Part shown: positions 15,738-23,223 of the stretch, in pieces
How the letters are laid out: each line of letters starts with the position of its first letter
Position numbering within the stretch: the first letter of the stretch is position 1
From: JAVKFF01 sp040226215
GTDB taxonomy: Bacteria; Pseudomonadota; Alphaproteobacteria; DSM-16000; Inquilinaceae
Direction: 5' to 3'
NCBI GenBank assembly: GCA_040226215.1
Contig: JAVKFF010000159.1
Location: forward strand, 1 to 51,447
Length of the DNA: 51,447 nt
Made by a program: the position numbers and the translations under genes
Notes under the pieces: model-generated
What the model was told of the DNA's origin: nothing
Seen by the model: only the letters and a program-made list of their open reading frames with translations
Database searches by the model: none

Positions 15738-16231
15738 TGGACGAATGGGACGCGCGCGCCGCCATGGAGGCGCTGGTCGAGCACTGGCGGCAGAACCATC
15801 GCGACAAGCCGCTCGGCGCCTGGCTGCTGGAGGAGGTGGCGCTGGCCGGCATGGGCTCGCCCGAGCTGTCGGCGGAGCATTCCGCATTCGCAAATCTCTG
15901 GTACGACTACACCGCCAACGTCATCGGCCTCGACGAGCTGGTCTATGGCCGAGGCGCAACGTCCGGCATGCGCCGCATCGTCGCCGATGCGCGGCGGAAC
16001 GAGATCATCCGCATGCTCGCCGAAATGCAGGACGGCGATGAATGGACGCGCGCCTCAGCGGTTGCCCAGCTCATCCGCGCCTATGGAAACAGCCTGACCT
16101 GGCGCCGCGACTGCGAGCGTGCCCGGACCCGGGAGAAGGGCATCGAGCGCCGCCTGCTGTTCCGCCTGTTCAAGCTGGACCGGCATCCACCGAAGACCGC
16201 ACAAGGCATCCGCAAGATACTAAGCCGCTGA
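15737..16231 (+). CDS. Unknown 164-residue phage-type protein
   Basis: The protein begins MDEWDARAAMEALVEHWRQNHRDKPLGAWLLEEVALAG and ends in a basic region (RARTREKGIERRLLFRLFKLDRHPPKTAQGIRKIL). It is predicted mostly helical, with no motif I can name. In position and character it recalls late-gene activators or antiterminators (Q-like) that often end phage replication modules, but no signature supports that. The ATG at 15737 follows GGGGAGG. It is the last gene before an inverted repeat and a break in the operon. Confidence 0.6.
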   Translation: MDEWDARAAMEALVEHWRQNHRDKPLGAWLLEEVALAGMGSPELSAEHSAFANLWYDYTANVIGLDELVYGRGATSGMRRIVADARRNEIIRMLAEMQDGDEWTRASAVAQLIRAYGNSLTWRRDCERARTREKGIERRLLFRLFKLDRHPPKTAQGIRKILSR

Positions 16232-16237
16232 AGTTAT

Positions 16238-16268
16238 TCACTAACTCATGACGGTAGAGAGTTAGTGA
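16238..16268. promoter_or_regulatory. Inverted repeat between the replication and structural modules
   Basis: TCACTAACTC at 16238-16247 pairs perfectly with GAGTTAGTGA at 16259-16268 across 11 bases. It lies seven bases after the stop of the preceding gene and 48 before the next. There is no T tract, so an operator is as likely as a weak terminator. The 85-bp gap is one of the few clear breaks in the element's gene train. Confidence 0.5.
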
Positions 16269-16316
16269 GGCTGCGCGCAGGCTCCACCCATCCTTGTTGA
16301 CGCTTGGAGAGTGGAG

Positions 16317-17003
16317 ATGGCGACGGGTTTCCTCACAAAGTTTCTGGGTCAGCGCAAGTCGGCAGCCGAACTCGGCGATGCTCTCACCGAGGCGAAGGAG
16401 CGGTTGCGGGCCACCCGGGCTCAGATGGTCGAGACGGAAACCCGTCGTCACTCTCTGCTTCTCGACGGCAGCGACGCCGACATCCGCGCCGTCGATGAGG
16501 ATATCAACCGTCTCGGTATCGAGGAGCAACGGCTGGAGGCAGCGGCTGAGGCTATCGAGGCGCGTATCGAGGCGGCCAAGCAGGCAGCCCATGACGACCA
16601 CCTACAGGCCATGAGGAAGCACGCCCTGCGCCTCGTCGAACACGTCCGCGCTCGGTATCCCGACTACACGAAATTCGCCCAGGCCATCGCCGACATCGCC
16701 GCCGAGGAACGGGCGGCCGACATTGAAGTCCGGCGCGTCAACGAGCTGCTGACCGCTGAGGGGCTGGAGCCTGTTGAGCGCATTCATCTGATGGCGCCCG
16801 CCCGGGAAGGCGGCCGGCTCGGCCTCGTGGCTGATGCGATGAGCGTTCCTATCGTTGGCGACGTGCTGAGCACGCATTGGCCGCGCCACGGCGAAGGCCA
16901 CTCCGCCGCCCTGGAGGCTGCCCGGCAGCGGCTGGCGAAGTCCGTCGGCCCCGCGCCGATGCAGCCTGTTGAGGCTGGGCAGGGGCAGGAGGACGCGGCG
17001 TGA
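16317..17003 (+). CDS. Coiled-coil protein of unknown function
   Basis: This is a 228-residue protein with a long, highly charged helical stretch (about residues 14-95: ELGDALTEAKERLRATRAQMVE ... RLEAAAEAIEARIEAAKQ) typical of a coiled coil. A less regular C-terminal half follows (RLGLVADAMSVPIVGDVLSTHW). It opens the module that later holds the S49 peptidase and tape measure genes, so a scaffold- or assembly-type role is conceivable, but nothing specific supports it. I use the ATG at 16317, with GGAGAG seven bases upstream; an in-frame GTG at 16311 is the alternative. The stop overlaps a tiny ORF (TGATG). Confidence 0.65.
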   Translation: MATGFLTKFLGQRKSAAELGDALTEAKERLRATRAQMVETETRRHSLLLDGSDADIRAVDEDINRLGIEEQRLEAAAEAIEARIEAAKQAAHDDHLQAMRKHALRLVEHVRARYPDYTKFAQAIADIAAEERAADIEVRRVNELLTAEGLEPVERIHLMAPAREGGRLGLVADAMSVPIVGDVLSTHWPRHGEGHSAALEAARQRLAKSVGPAPMQPVEAGQGQEDAA

Positions 17004-17128
17004 TGGGTAAGTCATTGAAAACAAAAGGTACTGTGACGAAACTACCCATGCGGGTGTCGCTGCCGCAGAATTCGCCCAGAGACAAAAGTCCTATGAGCTC
17101 CACCACACCCGGACGGCGGAGCGCATGA
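17003..17128 (+). CDS. 41-residue basic mini-ORF
   Basis: The ATG at 17003 overlaps the previous TGA. The frame (MGKSLKTKGTVTKLPMRVSL ... PGRRSA) ends two bases before the next ATG at 17130. Coupling on both sides and the basic composition make it plausible, but it has no recognisable domain and is short enough to arise by chance. Confidence 0.35.
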   Translation: MGKSLKTKGTVTKLPMRVSLPQNSPRDKSPMSSTTPGRRSA

Positions 17129-17129
17129 A

Positions 17130-17639
17130 ATGTCAATGACTTCAAAGCTTTGGAGCATCAACGGCCTGGCAACGGAGCTTGACACCGACCGCCGCACCAT
17201 CGCGGCGAAACTCAAGCGCGCGCCGCCGGACGGTCGGCTCAAGGGCCACCCCGCATGGCACCTGACCACCGCGCTCCGCGCCATCAACGGCGACGCCTCC
17301 AGCCGGCGGAGCGGTGACGGCGTCGACCTGCTGGAGGGGCGCAACCCGGTCGATGCCGCGCTCGGGCTGCACCACAACGTCATGATGTCGGGGCTTCCGC
17401 ATTGGCTGGCGGAGCGCCTCGTCGAGGCCGGCATCGAGGCGACCGACGCGGCCGACCTGGGCCGGTCAATGGCCGAGGCTTTCGACACGCGCAATCGGGA
17501 ACTCCTGAGGGACGCGCTGTGGATGCCGGCGCACGACGTGCCGGGGCCCGCCTCGACCACCATCACCGGCTTACCCGATATCGAAGCGCTGACCGCGCTT
17601 GCCGCGTCGCTAGACCCGTCACCTTCCGCCACCTCGTGA
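17130..17639 (+). CDS. HTH protein, possibly a Nu1/TerS-like small terminase
   Basis: This is a 169-residue protein. The N-terminus SKLWSINGLATELDTDRRTIAAKLKRAPPDGRLKGHPAWHLTTALRA is a winged helix-turn-helix of the kind found in Nu1-type small terminase subunits and related phage regulators. The rest is helical (LPHWLAERLVEAGIEATDAADLGRSMAEAFDTRNRELLRDALW). If it is a small terminase, it would recognise the element's DNA for packaging by a helper's large subunit, since the element encodes none. The alternative is an ordinary phage transcription factor. The gene precedes the S49 peptidase gene, roughly where a terminase gene would lie in a prophage. Confidence 0.6.
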   Translation: MSMTSKLWSINGLATELDTDRRTIAAKLKRAPPDGRLKGHPAWHLTTALRAINGDASSRRSGDGVDLLEGRNPVDAALGLHHNVMMSGLPHWLAERLVEAGIEATDAADLGRSMAEAFDTRNRELLRDALWMPAHDVPGPASTTITGLPDIEALTALAASLDPSPSATS

Positions 17640-17649
17640 GGACTGACCC

Positions 17650-18000
17650 ATGAGAAACACCACCATCGACCGCGCCAGCATCGCGACCCGCTGCGCCGAG
17701 ACGTTCGCCCGCCGCCCCGACCTGCGGGCCGAGTTCGGCGAGGTGGCGACTTTCGTCGCTTTCGAAACCGCCGTCGCCCTGGGCCGCACTCCGGGCCCGT
17801 CGCTGCTGGACAGCGCCCCGCCCGCGCCGAAGCAGCCGGCCGCGCCCTATGACCCGCAGACGACGGAGCAGCATGCCGCCGAGCGCTGGCGCGCCGACCC
17901 GGCCCTCCGTCGCGAGTTCGGCAATGACGAGGATGCCTGGAAGGCCTTCGCGCATGCCGATGCCCAGGGCCTCGCCCGGCCTTGGGAGGAGCGCGCCTAG
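17650..18000 (+). CDS. Small protein with two copies of a motif shared with the S49 peptidase tail
   Basis: This is a 116-residue protein. Residues near 20-40 (FARRPDLRAEFGEVATFVAF) and 76-100 (WRADPALRREFGNDEDAWKAF) are two versions of one motif, W/F-x3-P-x-L-R-x-E-F-x7-A-F-x3-A. The same motif ends the neighbouring S49 peptidase (residues 321-349). A Pro/Ala-rich linker joins the two copies. I know no family name for it. Shared motif and adjacency suggest that both proteins bind the same partner. The start is the ATG at 17650; the stop lies one base before the peptidase ATG. Confidence 0.65.
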   Translation: MRNTTIDRASIATRCAETFARRPDLRAEFGEVATFVAFETAVALGRTPGPSLLDSAPPAPKQPAAPYDPQTTEQHAAERWRADPALRREFGNDEDAWKAFAHADAQGLARPWEERA

Positions 18001-18001
18001 C

Positions 18002-19060
18002 ATGTCGCGCAATGCTCCCATCGACGAGGCCTCCGGCTTTTGGGCGCTCGACCCCGCTCAGTCGGCGTTCATCGCTGAGGCGTCACGCGCGGCGGCGGCT
18101 GGGCCGATTCCTCCCCTGGCTGCCGCCGCGTCCCCGCTTGGGGGCATGCGAGCGCGCGCCGAAGGCTATGAGCTGCGAGCCGGCGTTGCCATTGTGCCGC
18201 TGACCGGGCCCATCATGCCGAGCGCGAACGCCCTGAGCCGCATGCTGGGCGCCGCGTCGCTCAGCGCCTTCATGGCCGCGCTCACCGAGGCCGTGGAGGG
18301 CACCGACGCCAAGGGTGCTGTCATCGTTATCGACAGCCCGGGAGGGCTTTTTTCGGGCATCGGCGAGGCGGCTGACGCCATCCGCGACCTGTCGGAAGTG
18401 AAGCCCATCGCGGCGTATGTGGCCGGCAACGCCGCCTCCGCCGCCTACTGGCTGGCATCCGCCGCCCCGACCGTCATCGCCCATCGCTCCGCCTTTGTGG
18501 GTGGGCTCGGCATCGCCGCAGGCGTCCCCGTCCAGGAACGGGCCGACCGGGACGGCTATCGTGTTGTCGAGCTGGTGTCGGCCAACGCGGCGGAGAAGCG
18601 ACCGGATCCACGCACCGATACCGGCCGATCGGCCATCCTGGCGCAGCTGGACGCATTCGAGAGCGAAATGCTGGCCGACATCGCCCGGCTGCGCGGCGTG
18701 TCCGCTGACCGCGTCCGCCGGAACTTCGGCCGGGGCGGCTTGCTGATGGGCCAGAAGGCGCTGGCCGCCGGCATGGTCGACCGCGTCGGCCGCCTGGAGG
18801 ACGCCATCGCCGTCGCCAGGGGCGAGCCCGCTCCGGCACCGGCACCGGCCGCGAAAGCATCGGCGCCCATCGTCGTCGCCCCGCCCATCGTGCGCCAGCC
18901 GGCACCCATCGCGAGCGCACCGCCGGCACCTTCGCCCGTGCCGCTGACGCCCGAAGAAGAATGGCAGGCCTCGCCCGCGCTCCGAGCCGAATTCCTGAAC
19001 GACCGCAACTCGTGGCTCGCGTTCAAGCGCGCTGTGGCCGCTGGACTGACGAAGGAGTGA
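18002..19060 (+). CDS. S49-family serine peptidase (SppA/phage head-protease type)
   Basis: This is a 352-residue protein. The peptidase core runs from about residue 55 to 275: GVAIVPLTGPIM, VIVIDSPGGLFSGI, then nucleophile Ser146 in AGNAASAAYWLASAA and likely dyad Lys199 in SANAAEKRPDP. It has no signal peptide or TM segment, so it is cytoplasmic, as in phages where S49 peptidases act as prohead proteases on scaffold and portal. A Pro/Ala-rich linker (about 276-313) leads to the C-terminal motif WQASPALRAEFLNDRNSWLAF. No capsid or portal gene adjoins it, which is odd. The ATG at 18002 lies one base after the previous stop; a longer in-frame start at 17849 would run through that gene and is rejected. 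Confidence 0.85.
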   Translation: MSRNAPIDEASGFWALDPAQSAFIAEASRAAAAGPIPPLAAAASPLGGMRARAEGYELRAGVAIVPLTGPIMPSANALSRMLGAASLSAFMAALTEAVEGTDAKGAVIVIDSPGGLFSGIGEAADAIRDLSEVKPIAAYVAGNAASAAYWLASAAPTVIAHRSAFVGGLGIAAGVPVQERADRDGYRVVELVSANAAEKRPDPRTDTGRSAILAQLDAFESEMLADIARLRGVSADRVRRNFGRGGLLMGQKALAAGMVDRVGRLEDAIAVARGEPAPAPAPAAKASAPIVVAPPIVRQPAPIASAPPAPSPVPLTPEEEWQASPALRAEFLNDRNSWLAFKRAVAAGLTKE

Positions 19061-19064
19061 CGCC

Positions 19065-19526
19065 GTGCTAATCGCCCTCGGCCCCGACGCCCTGGCCAAC
19101 GCCGACGCCGTCGCGCGCTTCATCGGCACCGACGAGGCGGCCCTGCACGACTGGATCGCCGATGGGCTCTACTGCGCCGACCGCGCCCGCGATGCCCGCC
19201 AGGCGCTGTTTGCGCTGATCCTCCTGCGAGAGTTGCAGGCGACGACGGTTGCACCGCACCGGCTAGCCACCATCGCCGACGCCATCATCGACTGGCGCGC
19301 CGGGCGGCGCACCGCTATCCCGCCGCAGACAGTCGCGGTTGTCGTCGGCGGGCGCGTCGAGGTGATCACCGATACCGCCCGCATCGGCCGGGCGATGATC
19401 GAGCGCGGCAGTGAGCCGGGTGCGCTTGTCTCGCTCGTCATTCCGCTGGCGGCCATCGAAATCAAGGCCGGCCTCGCGACCCGGTTCCTGGAGACCAGCG
19501 CCGCCACGCCGGCAGCGGTGCACTAA
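19065..19526 (+). CDS. Unknown 153-residue protein between peptidase and tape measure
   Basis: I do not recognise this protein. It starts at a GTG with GAAGGAG eight bases upstream. The N-terminal part (DAVARFIGTDEAALHDWIADGLYCADRARDARQALFALILLRELQ) could form a small helical or HTH-like domain. The C-terminal part (AVVVGGRVEVITDTARIGRAM ... GALVSLVIPLAAIEIKAGLATRF) is predicted to be mixed beta. In prophages this position often holds a head-tail connector or chaperone, but no signature supports that. It is co-transcribed with its neighbours: 4 bases after the peptidase stop and 12 before the tape measure start. Confidence 0.6.
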   Translation: MLIALGPDALANADAVARFIGTDEAALHDWIADGLYCADRARDARQALFALILLRELQATTVAPHRLATIADAIIDWRAGRRTAIPPQTVAVVVGGRVEVITDTARIGRAMIERGSEPGALVSLVIPLAAIEIKAGLATRFLETSAATPAAVH

Positions 19527-19538
19527 GGGGTAAGCACC

Positions 19539-21650
19539 ATGGCAACCGCCCTCGACCGGCTGGAAGTCCAGATCACCGCCAACGCCCAGCGCTTCGAACA
19601 AAGCATGCGTGGCGCGCAGCAGTCGATGGACCGCTTCGGCCGGCAGGTCGACCAGCGGATGAGCCGCATTCATCGGTCGTTCGATGGAGCCGGCGCCGCC
19701 CTGCGCCGCTTCATCGCGCCTCTGTCGCTGGCCGTGTTCGTCCAGGGCGCGCGTCGGGCAGTCGAGTTCGCCGACGCCATGGACGTCGCATCGCGTCGGA
19801 TCGGCGTCACCGCCGAGCAGCTACAGGAGTTCCGGTTCGCGGCTGAGGACGCGGCCAACATCACCGCCGGCCAGGCCGACACCGCCCTCCAGCGCTTCAC
19901 CCGCCGCGTCGGCGAGGCCGCGCAGGGGACGGGCGAGCTGCGCCAGGTGCTGGAGGCCTATGGCATCGCCATCCGCAATGCGGACGGCTCCATGCGGCCC
20001 ATCATGGCCGTGCTGCGCGACTATGCCGATGCGACCGCCAATGCCGGCAGCACGCAGGAACAGCTGAGGCTGGCCGTGCGTGCCTTCGACAGCGAGGGTG
20101 CCGCTCTCGTCAACGTGCTCGCACGCGGCTCCGAGGGCATGGACGAATTCGCACGCGCCGCGCGTGAGGCTGGCATCCTGACCAATGAGCAGGTCGACGA
20201 GATGGCCGCCCTCGACGCGGAAGTCACGCGGTTGAGCACGTCGCTGAACACCGACCTTGCCCAGGCCTTTGTGGATCTGGCGCCGATCATCTCGGCCTTC
20301 GTCCAGACGATCCGCACCGCATCGAGCTACCTGTCGGAATTCTGGACCATCGTCGAGGGCGGCCGGAACGCGGGCGGGGTTCGCGAACTCGCGGCCGAAA
20401 ACCTGATGATGACCTACAACAACCTGGAGCGCGCGGTACAGGAGCGCCAGGGCACCGATGAGGCGGCCGAGGCCTTCCGCCTCGCAATGACGCAGTACAA
20501 CCGCGCGTACGGCACCAACCTGACCAGCGCGGCCGATGCCCTGAACGCCATCAACGCCTTCGCGACGTTGCCCGAAGGCATGGAGGGCTTCAGTCTGCCG
20601 GCGGCGCCGACACCTATCGACATTCCGATGCCCGGCGGCAGCAGCGGCGGAGGCGGGAGCAGCACGGCCGACCGCGATCGGGGCGCCGAGTTCGTCAACC
20701 GGCTGGAATACGAGATTGACCTGATCCGCCAGCGCGCCGAAGCGCTCCAGGAACTGGACCCGACATTGCAGCGCGTCGCCGAACTGGAGGCCGAGTGGAT
20801 GTCGCGCCTCGCCATGCAGGGCGAACTGACGGATGCGGCGCGCGCCGCCATCCCCGAACTGGCCGCCGAGATGGTCGCCTTGAATGAGCAGCTGGAGCGG
20901 GCCGAGGAAGTCCAGACACTCGTCAACGAGGCGTTAGCGGCGGGTGTCGATGGAACCGAGCTTTACAACGAGGCGCTGGCGATCCTGCAGGCGCGATACG
21001 ATGCCGGCACCATCTCTGCCGAGCAGTTTGCCGCCGCGCAAGAGCATATCAACGGCCTGGGCGCGGAAATTCCCTCATGGGCCAATGAAGCCGGCGGTGC
21101 CATCACCGATGCCTTCTCCGACCTGGTCAGTGGATCAGTGAGCGCTGAAGACGCCCTGGCGCGGCTTGCCCAGCGGCTGGCCGACATGATCGTCGAAATA
21201 ACAATCCTGCAACCGCTCGCGCAGGCGCTCTCGCAGACGCTCAGCGGCCTCGGAAGTGGCGGCGGCGGCGGCTTCGGTGGGTTTCTGTCGAGCCTGTTCG
21301 GCGGCGGCGGCAAGGTGCCGACGTTCAGCGGGCCGGGCATCGCGAAGTTCGGCGGCTTCAAGGCATCCGGCGGCCCCGTCGACCCAAGCCGCTGGTACAT
21401 GGTCGGCGAGCGGGGTCCCGAAGCCTTTGTGCCGAACGTGCCTGGGCGCATCATCCCGGCAGGCAGCGAGCGGGCTGGGGCCGGTGGCGGCAGCATCAAT
21501 GCTCCCATCACCGTCAACATTGACGCGACGGGGGCCGATGCGGCTGGCCTGGCGCGGGTGGAGCGGAGGCTGGACGGCCTTACGCGGGAACTGCCATCGC
21601 TGATCGTTCAGACGACGGCCGCGGCTCAGCGGAACCGGCGGATGCGGTAA
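19539..21650 (+). CDS. Phage tail tape measure protein
   Basis: This is a 703-residue protein. The N-terminus LDRLEVQITANAQRFEQSMRGAQQSMDRFGRQVDQRM is the helical start usual for lambda-type tape measures. A TMP core follows (EFADAMDVASRRIGVTAEQLQEFRFAAEDA, about residues 68-105), then helical and Gly-rich regions. The C-terminus carries the tape-measure signature ASGGPVDPSRWYMVGERGPE followed by AFVPNVPGRIIPAG. In phages it fills the tail tube and sets its length; at about 0.15 nm per helical residue this would span at most roughly 105 nm. No tail tube, chaperone, distal tail or fibre gene is present, so it would have to act with another phage's tail or be a relic. The frame is intact throughout. 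Confidence 0.9.
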   Translation: MATALDRLEVQITANAQRFEQSMRGAQQSMDRFGRQVDQRMSRIHRSFDGAGAALRRFIAPLSLAVFVQGARRAVEFADAMDVASRRIGVTAEQLQEFRFAAEDAANITAGQADTALQRFTRRVGEAAQGTGELRQVLEAYGIAIRNADGSMRPIMAVLRDYADATANAGSTQEQLRLAVRAFDSEGAALVNVLARGSEGMDEFARAAREAGILTNEQVDEMAALDAEVTRLSTSLNTDLAQAFVDLAPIISAFVQTIRTASSYLSEFWTIVEGGRNAGGVRELAAENLMMTYNNLERAVQERQGTDEAAEAFRLAMTQYNRAYGTNLTSAADALNAINAFATLPEGMEGFSLPAAPTPIDIPMPGGSSGGGGSSTADRDRGAEFVNRLEYEIDLIRQRAEALQELDPTLQRVAELEAEWMSRLAMQGELTDAARAAIPELAAEMVALNEQLERAEEVQTLVNEALAAGVDGTELYNEALAILQARYDAGTISAEQFAAAQEHINGLGAEIPSWANEAGGAITDAFSDLVSGSVSAEDALARLAQRLADMIVEITILQPLAQALSQTLSGLGSGGGGGFGGFLSSLFGGGGKVPTFSGPGIAKFGGFKASGGPVDPSRWYMVGERGPEAFVPNVPGRIIPAGSERAGAGGGSINAPITVNIDATGADAAGLARVERRLDGLTRELPSLIVQTTAAAQRNRRMR

Positions 21651-21756
21651 GGCGAGGCTCGCAAGAGGTGCGCGCTCCGGGCTCGACGCAATTGCGCTCA
21701 GGGAGCTGATTCGCCAAGCTGTTTGCGACGAGGGCAGACAGCGACGGGACAACAAC

Positions 21757-22086
21757 ATGGGACGACGGGGCGTCGCCGCGATTTTGCTCCCTCTCGCGGC
21801 CGCCAGTTGCCAGACTGGGGAACCAAGAACCGAAGGAACATCGGCGGGAGATGCTGCGTCGGCGTTGAGAGCCCAGTTTGCCGAGTGTTCGGCCGAAGCG
21901 TCAGGACGCTACTCCCCGGTTGCCGCCACATTCACAGAGCTTGAAAGCCTGATCTGGCAGGACTGTGGAGAGCCCGCTATGGCCGTCTTGGTGGCGGCCG
22001 ACTTCCCTTGGGAGGCGGTCATGTTGATCCAGTCCGCTTGGCGGCGCGACCTGCGACAGGCGCTTGCAGCGGCCGCGTCATACTAG
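21757..22086 (+). CDS. Small putative lipoprotein downstream of the tape measure
   Basis: This is a 109-residue protein beginning MGRRGVAAILLPLAAASCQTGE. A short hydrophobic segment ends in a lipobox-like AASC, so lipid attachment at Cys18 is likely, though the -3 residue is Ala rather than Leu. The mature part is small, acidic and contains two further Cys (FAECSAEAS and WQDCGEPAM). Phage lipoproteins in such positions serve in superinfection exclusion or lysis; which applies here cannot be told. The gene is 106 bases after the tape measure and ends convergently with a broken gene on the other strand. Confidence 0.6.
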   Translation: MGRRGVAAILLPLAAASCQTGEPRTEGTSAGDAASALRAQFAECSAEASGRYSPVAATFTELESLIWQDCGEPAMAVLVAADFPWEAVMLIQSAWRRDLRQALAAAASY

Positions 22087-22350
22087 TGAGGCCGACCAGC
22101 CCTTCGCCTCGGCGTCGTCGAGCAGACGGTCGGCGGTGGTGATGGGGAGTTTTGCCACCTCGGCATGGTGGGACCAGGACAGAACGTCTCGGCGCCGAGA
22201 CGTTTCATACTTGTTCGACACCCAGCCGGCTTGCTGGCACGTCTTGAAACTCGGCCCTTCCCAATCCGGCGCCTTCACCACGGCCGCCCGCTCGCCGTAG
22301 GCGTGCTGCCCGAACGCCCACCAGTCGCCGATGGCCCAGATGATGGAGCG
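22078..22350 (-). pseudogene. Remnant of a phage-type DNA-binding protein (C-terminal HTH part)
   Basis: The minus strand keeps about 88 residues of a protein seen in phages and islands: AIGDWWAFGQHAYGER, then SNKYETSRRRDVLSWSHHAEVAKLPITTADRLLDDAEAKGW. In intact relatives this block follows an N-terminal segment and precedes a long helical region; both are missing here and the frame stops after WSASLV. An upstream ATG at 22473 exists, but the residues it adds look unrelated. Its end overlaps the last codons of the lipoprotein gene on the plus strand. Confidence 0.5.
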
Positions 22351-22516
22351 CTTGACCACGACGACGGTCGGCGCGATATTTCGATTGGCGGCTGAAGCCG
22401 CATCTGTCGATGAACCTTGCGCTCGTGTTCCCCGGCAGACTTGGCACGGAACGGCGCGGCTCCTTTCAGCCATCGCTCAGGCGAAGCGACGGCACCTCAC
22501 AACAGGAGCCCTTGGA

Positions 22517-22747
22517 ATGATCATCAACATCGAGAAAACCCGCGAGCAGCGTGCTCGCCGCTCCCTGGCTGACCTCGGGTATGCGCTCCGTCGGTATCGC
22601 GGACGCAACACCGACGATCTACAGTTCGGCCGGTACATGGTCGTCGACAGCGCGACCGGCGTGACGGTGCACGCGATTGGGCCGACAGGGCCATTCACCG
22701 AAGATCTTGCGGACGTCGAGGATTGGGTGAGGCGCCTTTCGGCGTGA
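22517..22747 (+). CDS. Small conserved-looking 76-residue protein
   Basis: MIINIEKTREQRARRSLADLGYALRRYRG begins a basic helical N-terminus. A compact part follows (DLQFGRYMVVDSATGVTVHAIGPTGPFTEDLADVEDWV) that reads like a small alpha/beta fold. The ATG at 22517 has AGGAG nine bases upstream, which decides it over longer in-frame starts that run into the remnant on the other strand. I cannot assign a function. A 13-bp-stem hairpin follows directly. Confidence 0.6.
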   Translation: MIINIEKTREQRARRSLADLGYALRRYRGRNTDDLQFGRYMVVDSATGVTVHAIGPTGPFTEDLADVEDWVRRLSA

Positions 22748-22751
22748 GGCG

Positions 22752-22790
22752 AGCGCTCGGGCGGGGCTCGCTAATGAACCCGCCCGAGCG
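22752..22790. terminator. Hairpin between convergent genes
   Basis: GCGCTCGGGCGGG at 22752-22764 is perfectly complementary to 22778-22790 (13-bp stem, 13-base loop). It starts four bases after the stop of the plus-strand gene and lies 41 bases from the end of the minus-strand gene at 22831, so it may serve both. It has no clear T tract. Confidence 0.6.
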
Positions 22791-22830
22791 CATCTCGTTC
22801 TGTGGCGACATGCCCGAAGCGGAGCCTGGG

Positions 22831-23046
22831 CTAGATCATCAGCTCCCGCGCGAATAGCACGACGGCACACACTGCCGAGACGACGGCCGCTCCGGCCCCG
22901 CGTGAGTTCCATCGAGCAGCGCGCTGCAGGTCGCCGACGATCAAGTCAACGCGGTCGCGAATTTCCACACGAGCCGACAGCGCCCAGCAGACTGCGGCCA
23001 CGAGAGCGCTCAGAGCGCCCACGCCGGTGACGATGGCCTCGGTCAC
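22831..23046 (-). CDS. Small two-TM membrane protein coupled to an RHH repressor
   Basis: This is a 71-residue protein with a hydrophobic N-terminal segment (GVGALSALVAAVCWALS), a polar middle (ARVEIRDRVDLIVGDLQRAARWN) and a second hydrophobic segment (GAAVVSAVCAVVLFA), i.e. two membrane spans. Its GTG start overlaps the stop of the upstream RHH gene (GTGA), so the two are translated together. A small membrane effector under a ribbon-helix-helix regulator could be toxin-like, holin-like or an exclusion factor. No family is recognised. Confidence 0.6.
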   Translation of the reverse strand: MTEAIVTGVGALSALVAAVCWALSARVEIRDRVDLIVGDLQRAARWNSRGAGAAVVSAVCAVVLFARELMI

Positions 23047-23216
23047 TTGCCGTCCGCCTCTCGCCTGGCCGCCTCTGCCTCCAGCCCTCGCTCAATCAAG
23101 CGGCGGATGGCCTCCGGGCGCGTGGGAATATCAGGCTGCTGCCTGCGCCAATCATCGATGGCCTTGGCTTGTTCGGGGCTTAGGCGGACGAGCGCAGTTT
23201 CCGACTTCGGGGGCAT
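23043..23216 (-). CDS. Ribbon-helix-helix (CopG/Arc-type) DNA-binding protein
   Basis: This 57-residue protein is short enough to be missed by usual length cut-offs. MPPKSETALVRLSPEQAKAIDDW begins with a short beta strand (TALVRLS). Two helices follow (EQAKAIDDWRRQ and RPEAIRRLIERGLEAEAAR), the ribbon-helix-helix pattern of dimeric repressors. Palindromic GATATC-containing sequence lies just upstream (23224-23274), its likely operator. It is followed by the overlapping two-TM gene and diverges from the gene at 23333, so it may regulate both directions. Confidence 0.75.
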   Translation of the reverse strand: MPPKSETALVRLSPEQAKAIDDWRRQQPDIPTRPEAIRRLIERGLEAEAARREADGK

Positions 23217-23223
23217 GCTATCC

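Noticed and set aside
17849..18001. Longer N-terminus for the S49 peptidase
   Set aside because: The upstream extension overlaps the motif-bearing 116-residue gene in another frame and is Arg/Ser/Pro-rich noise; the ATG at 18002 directly follows that gene's stop.
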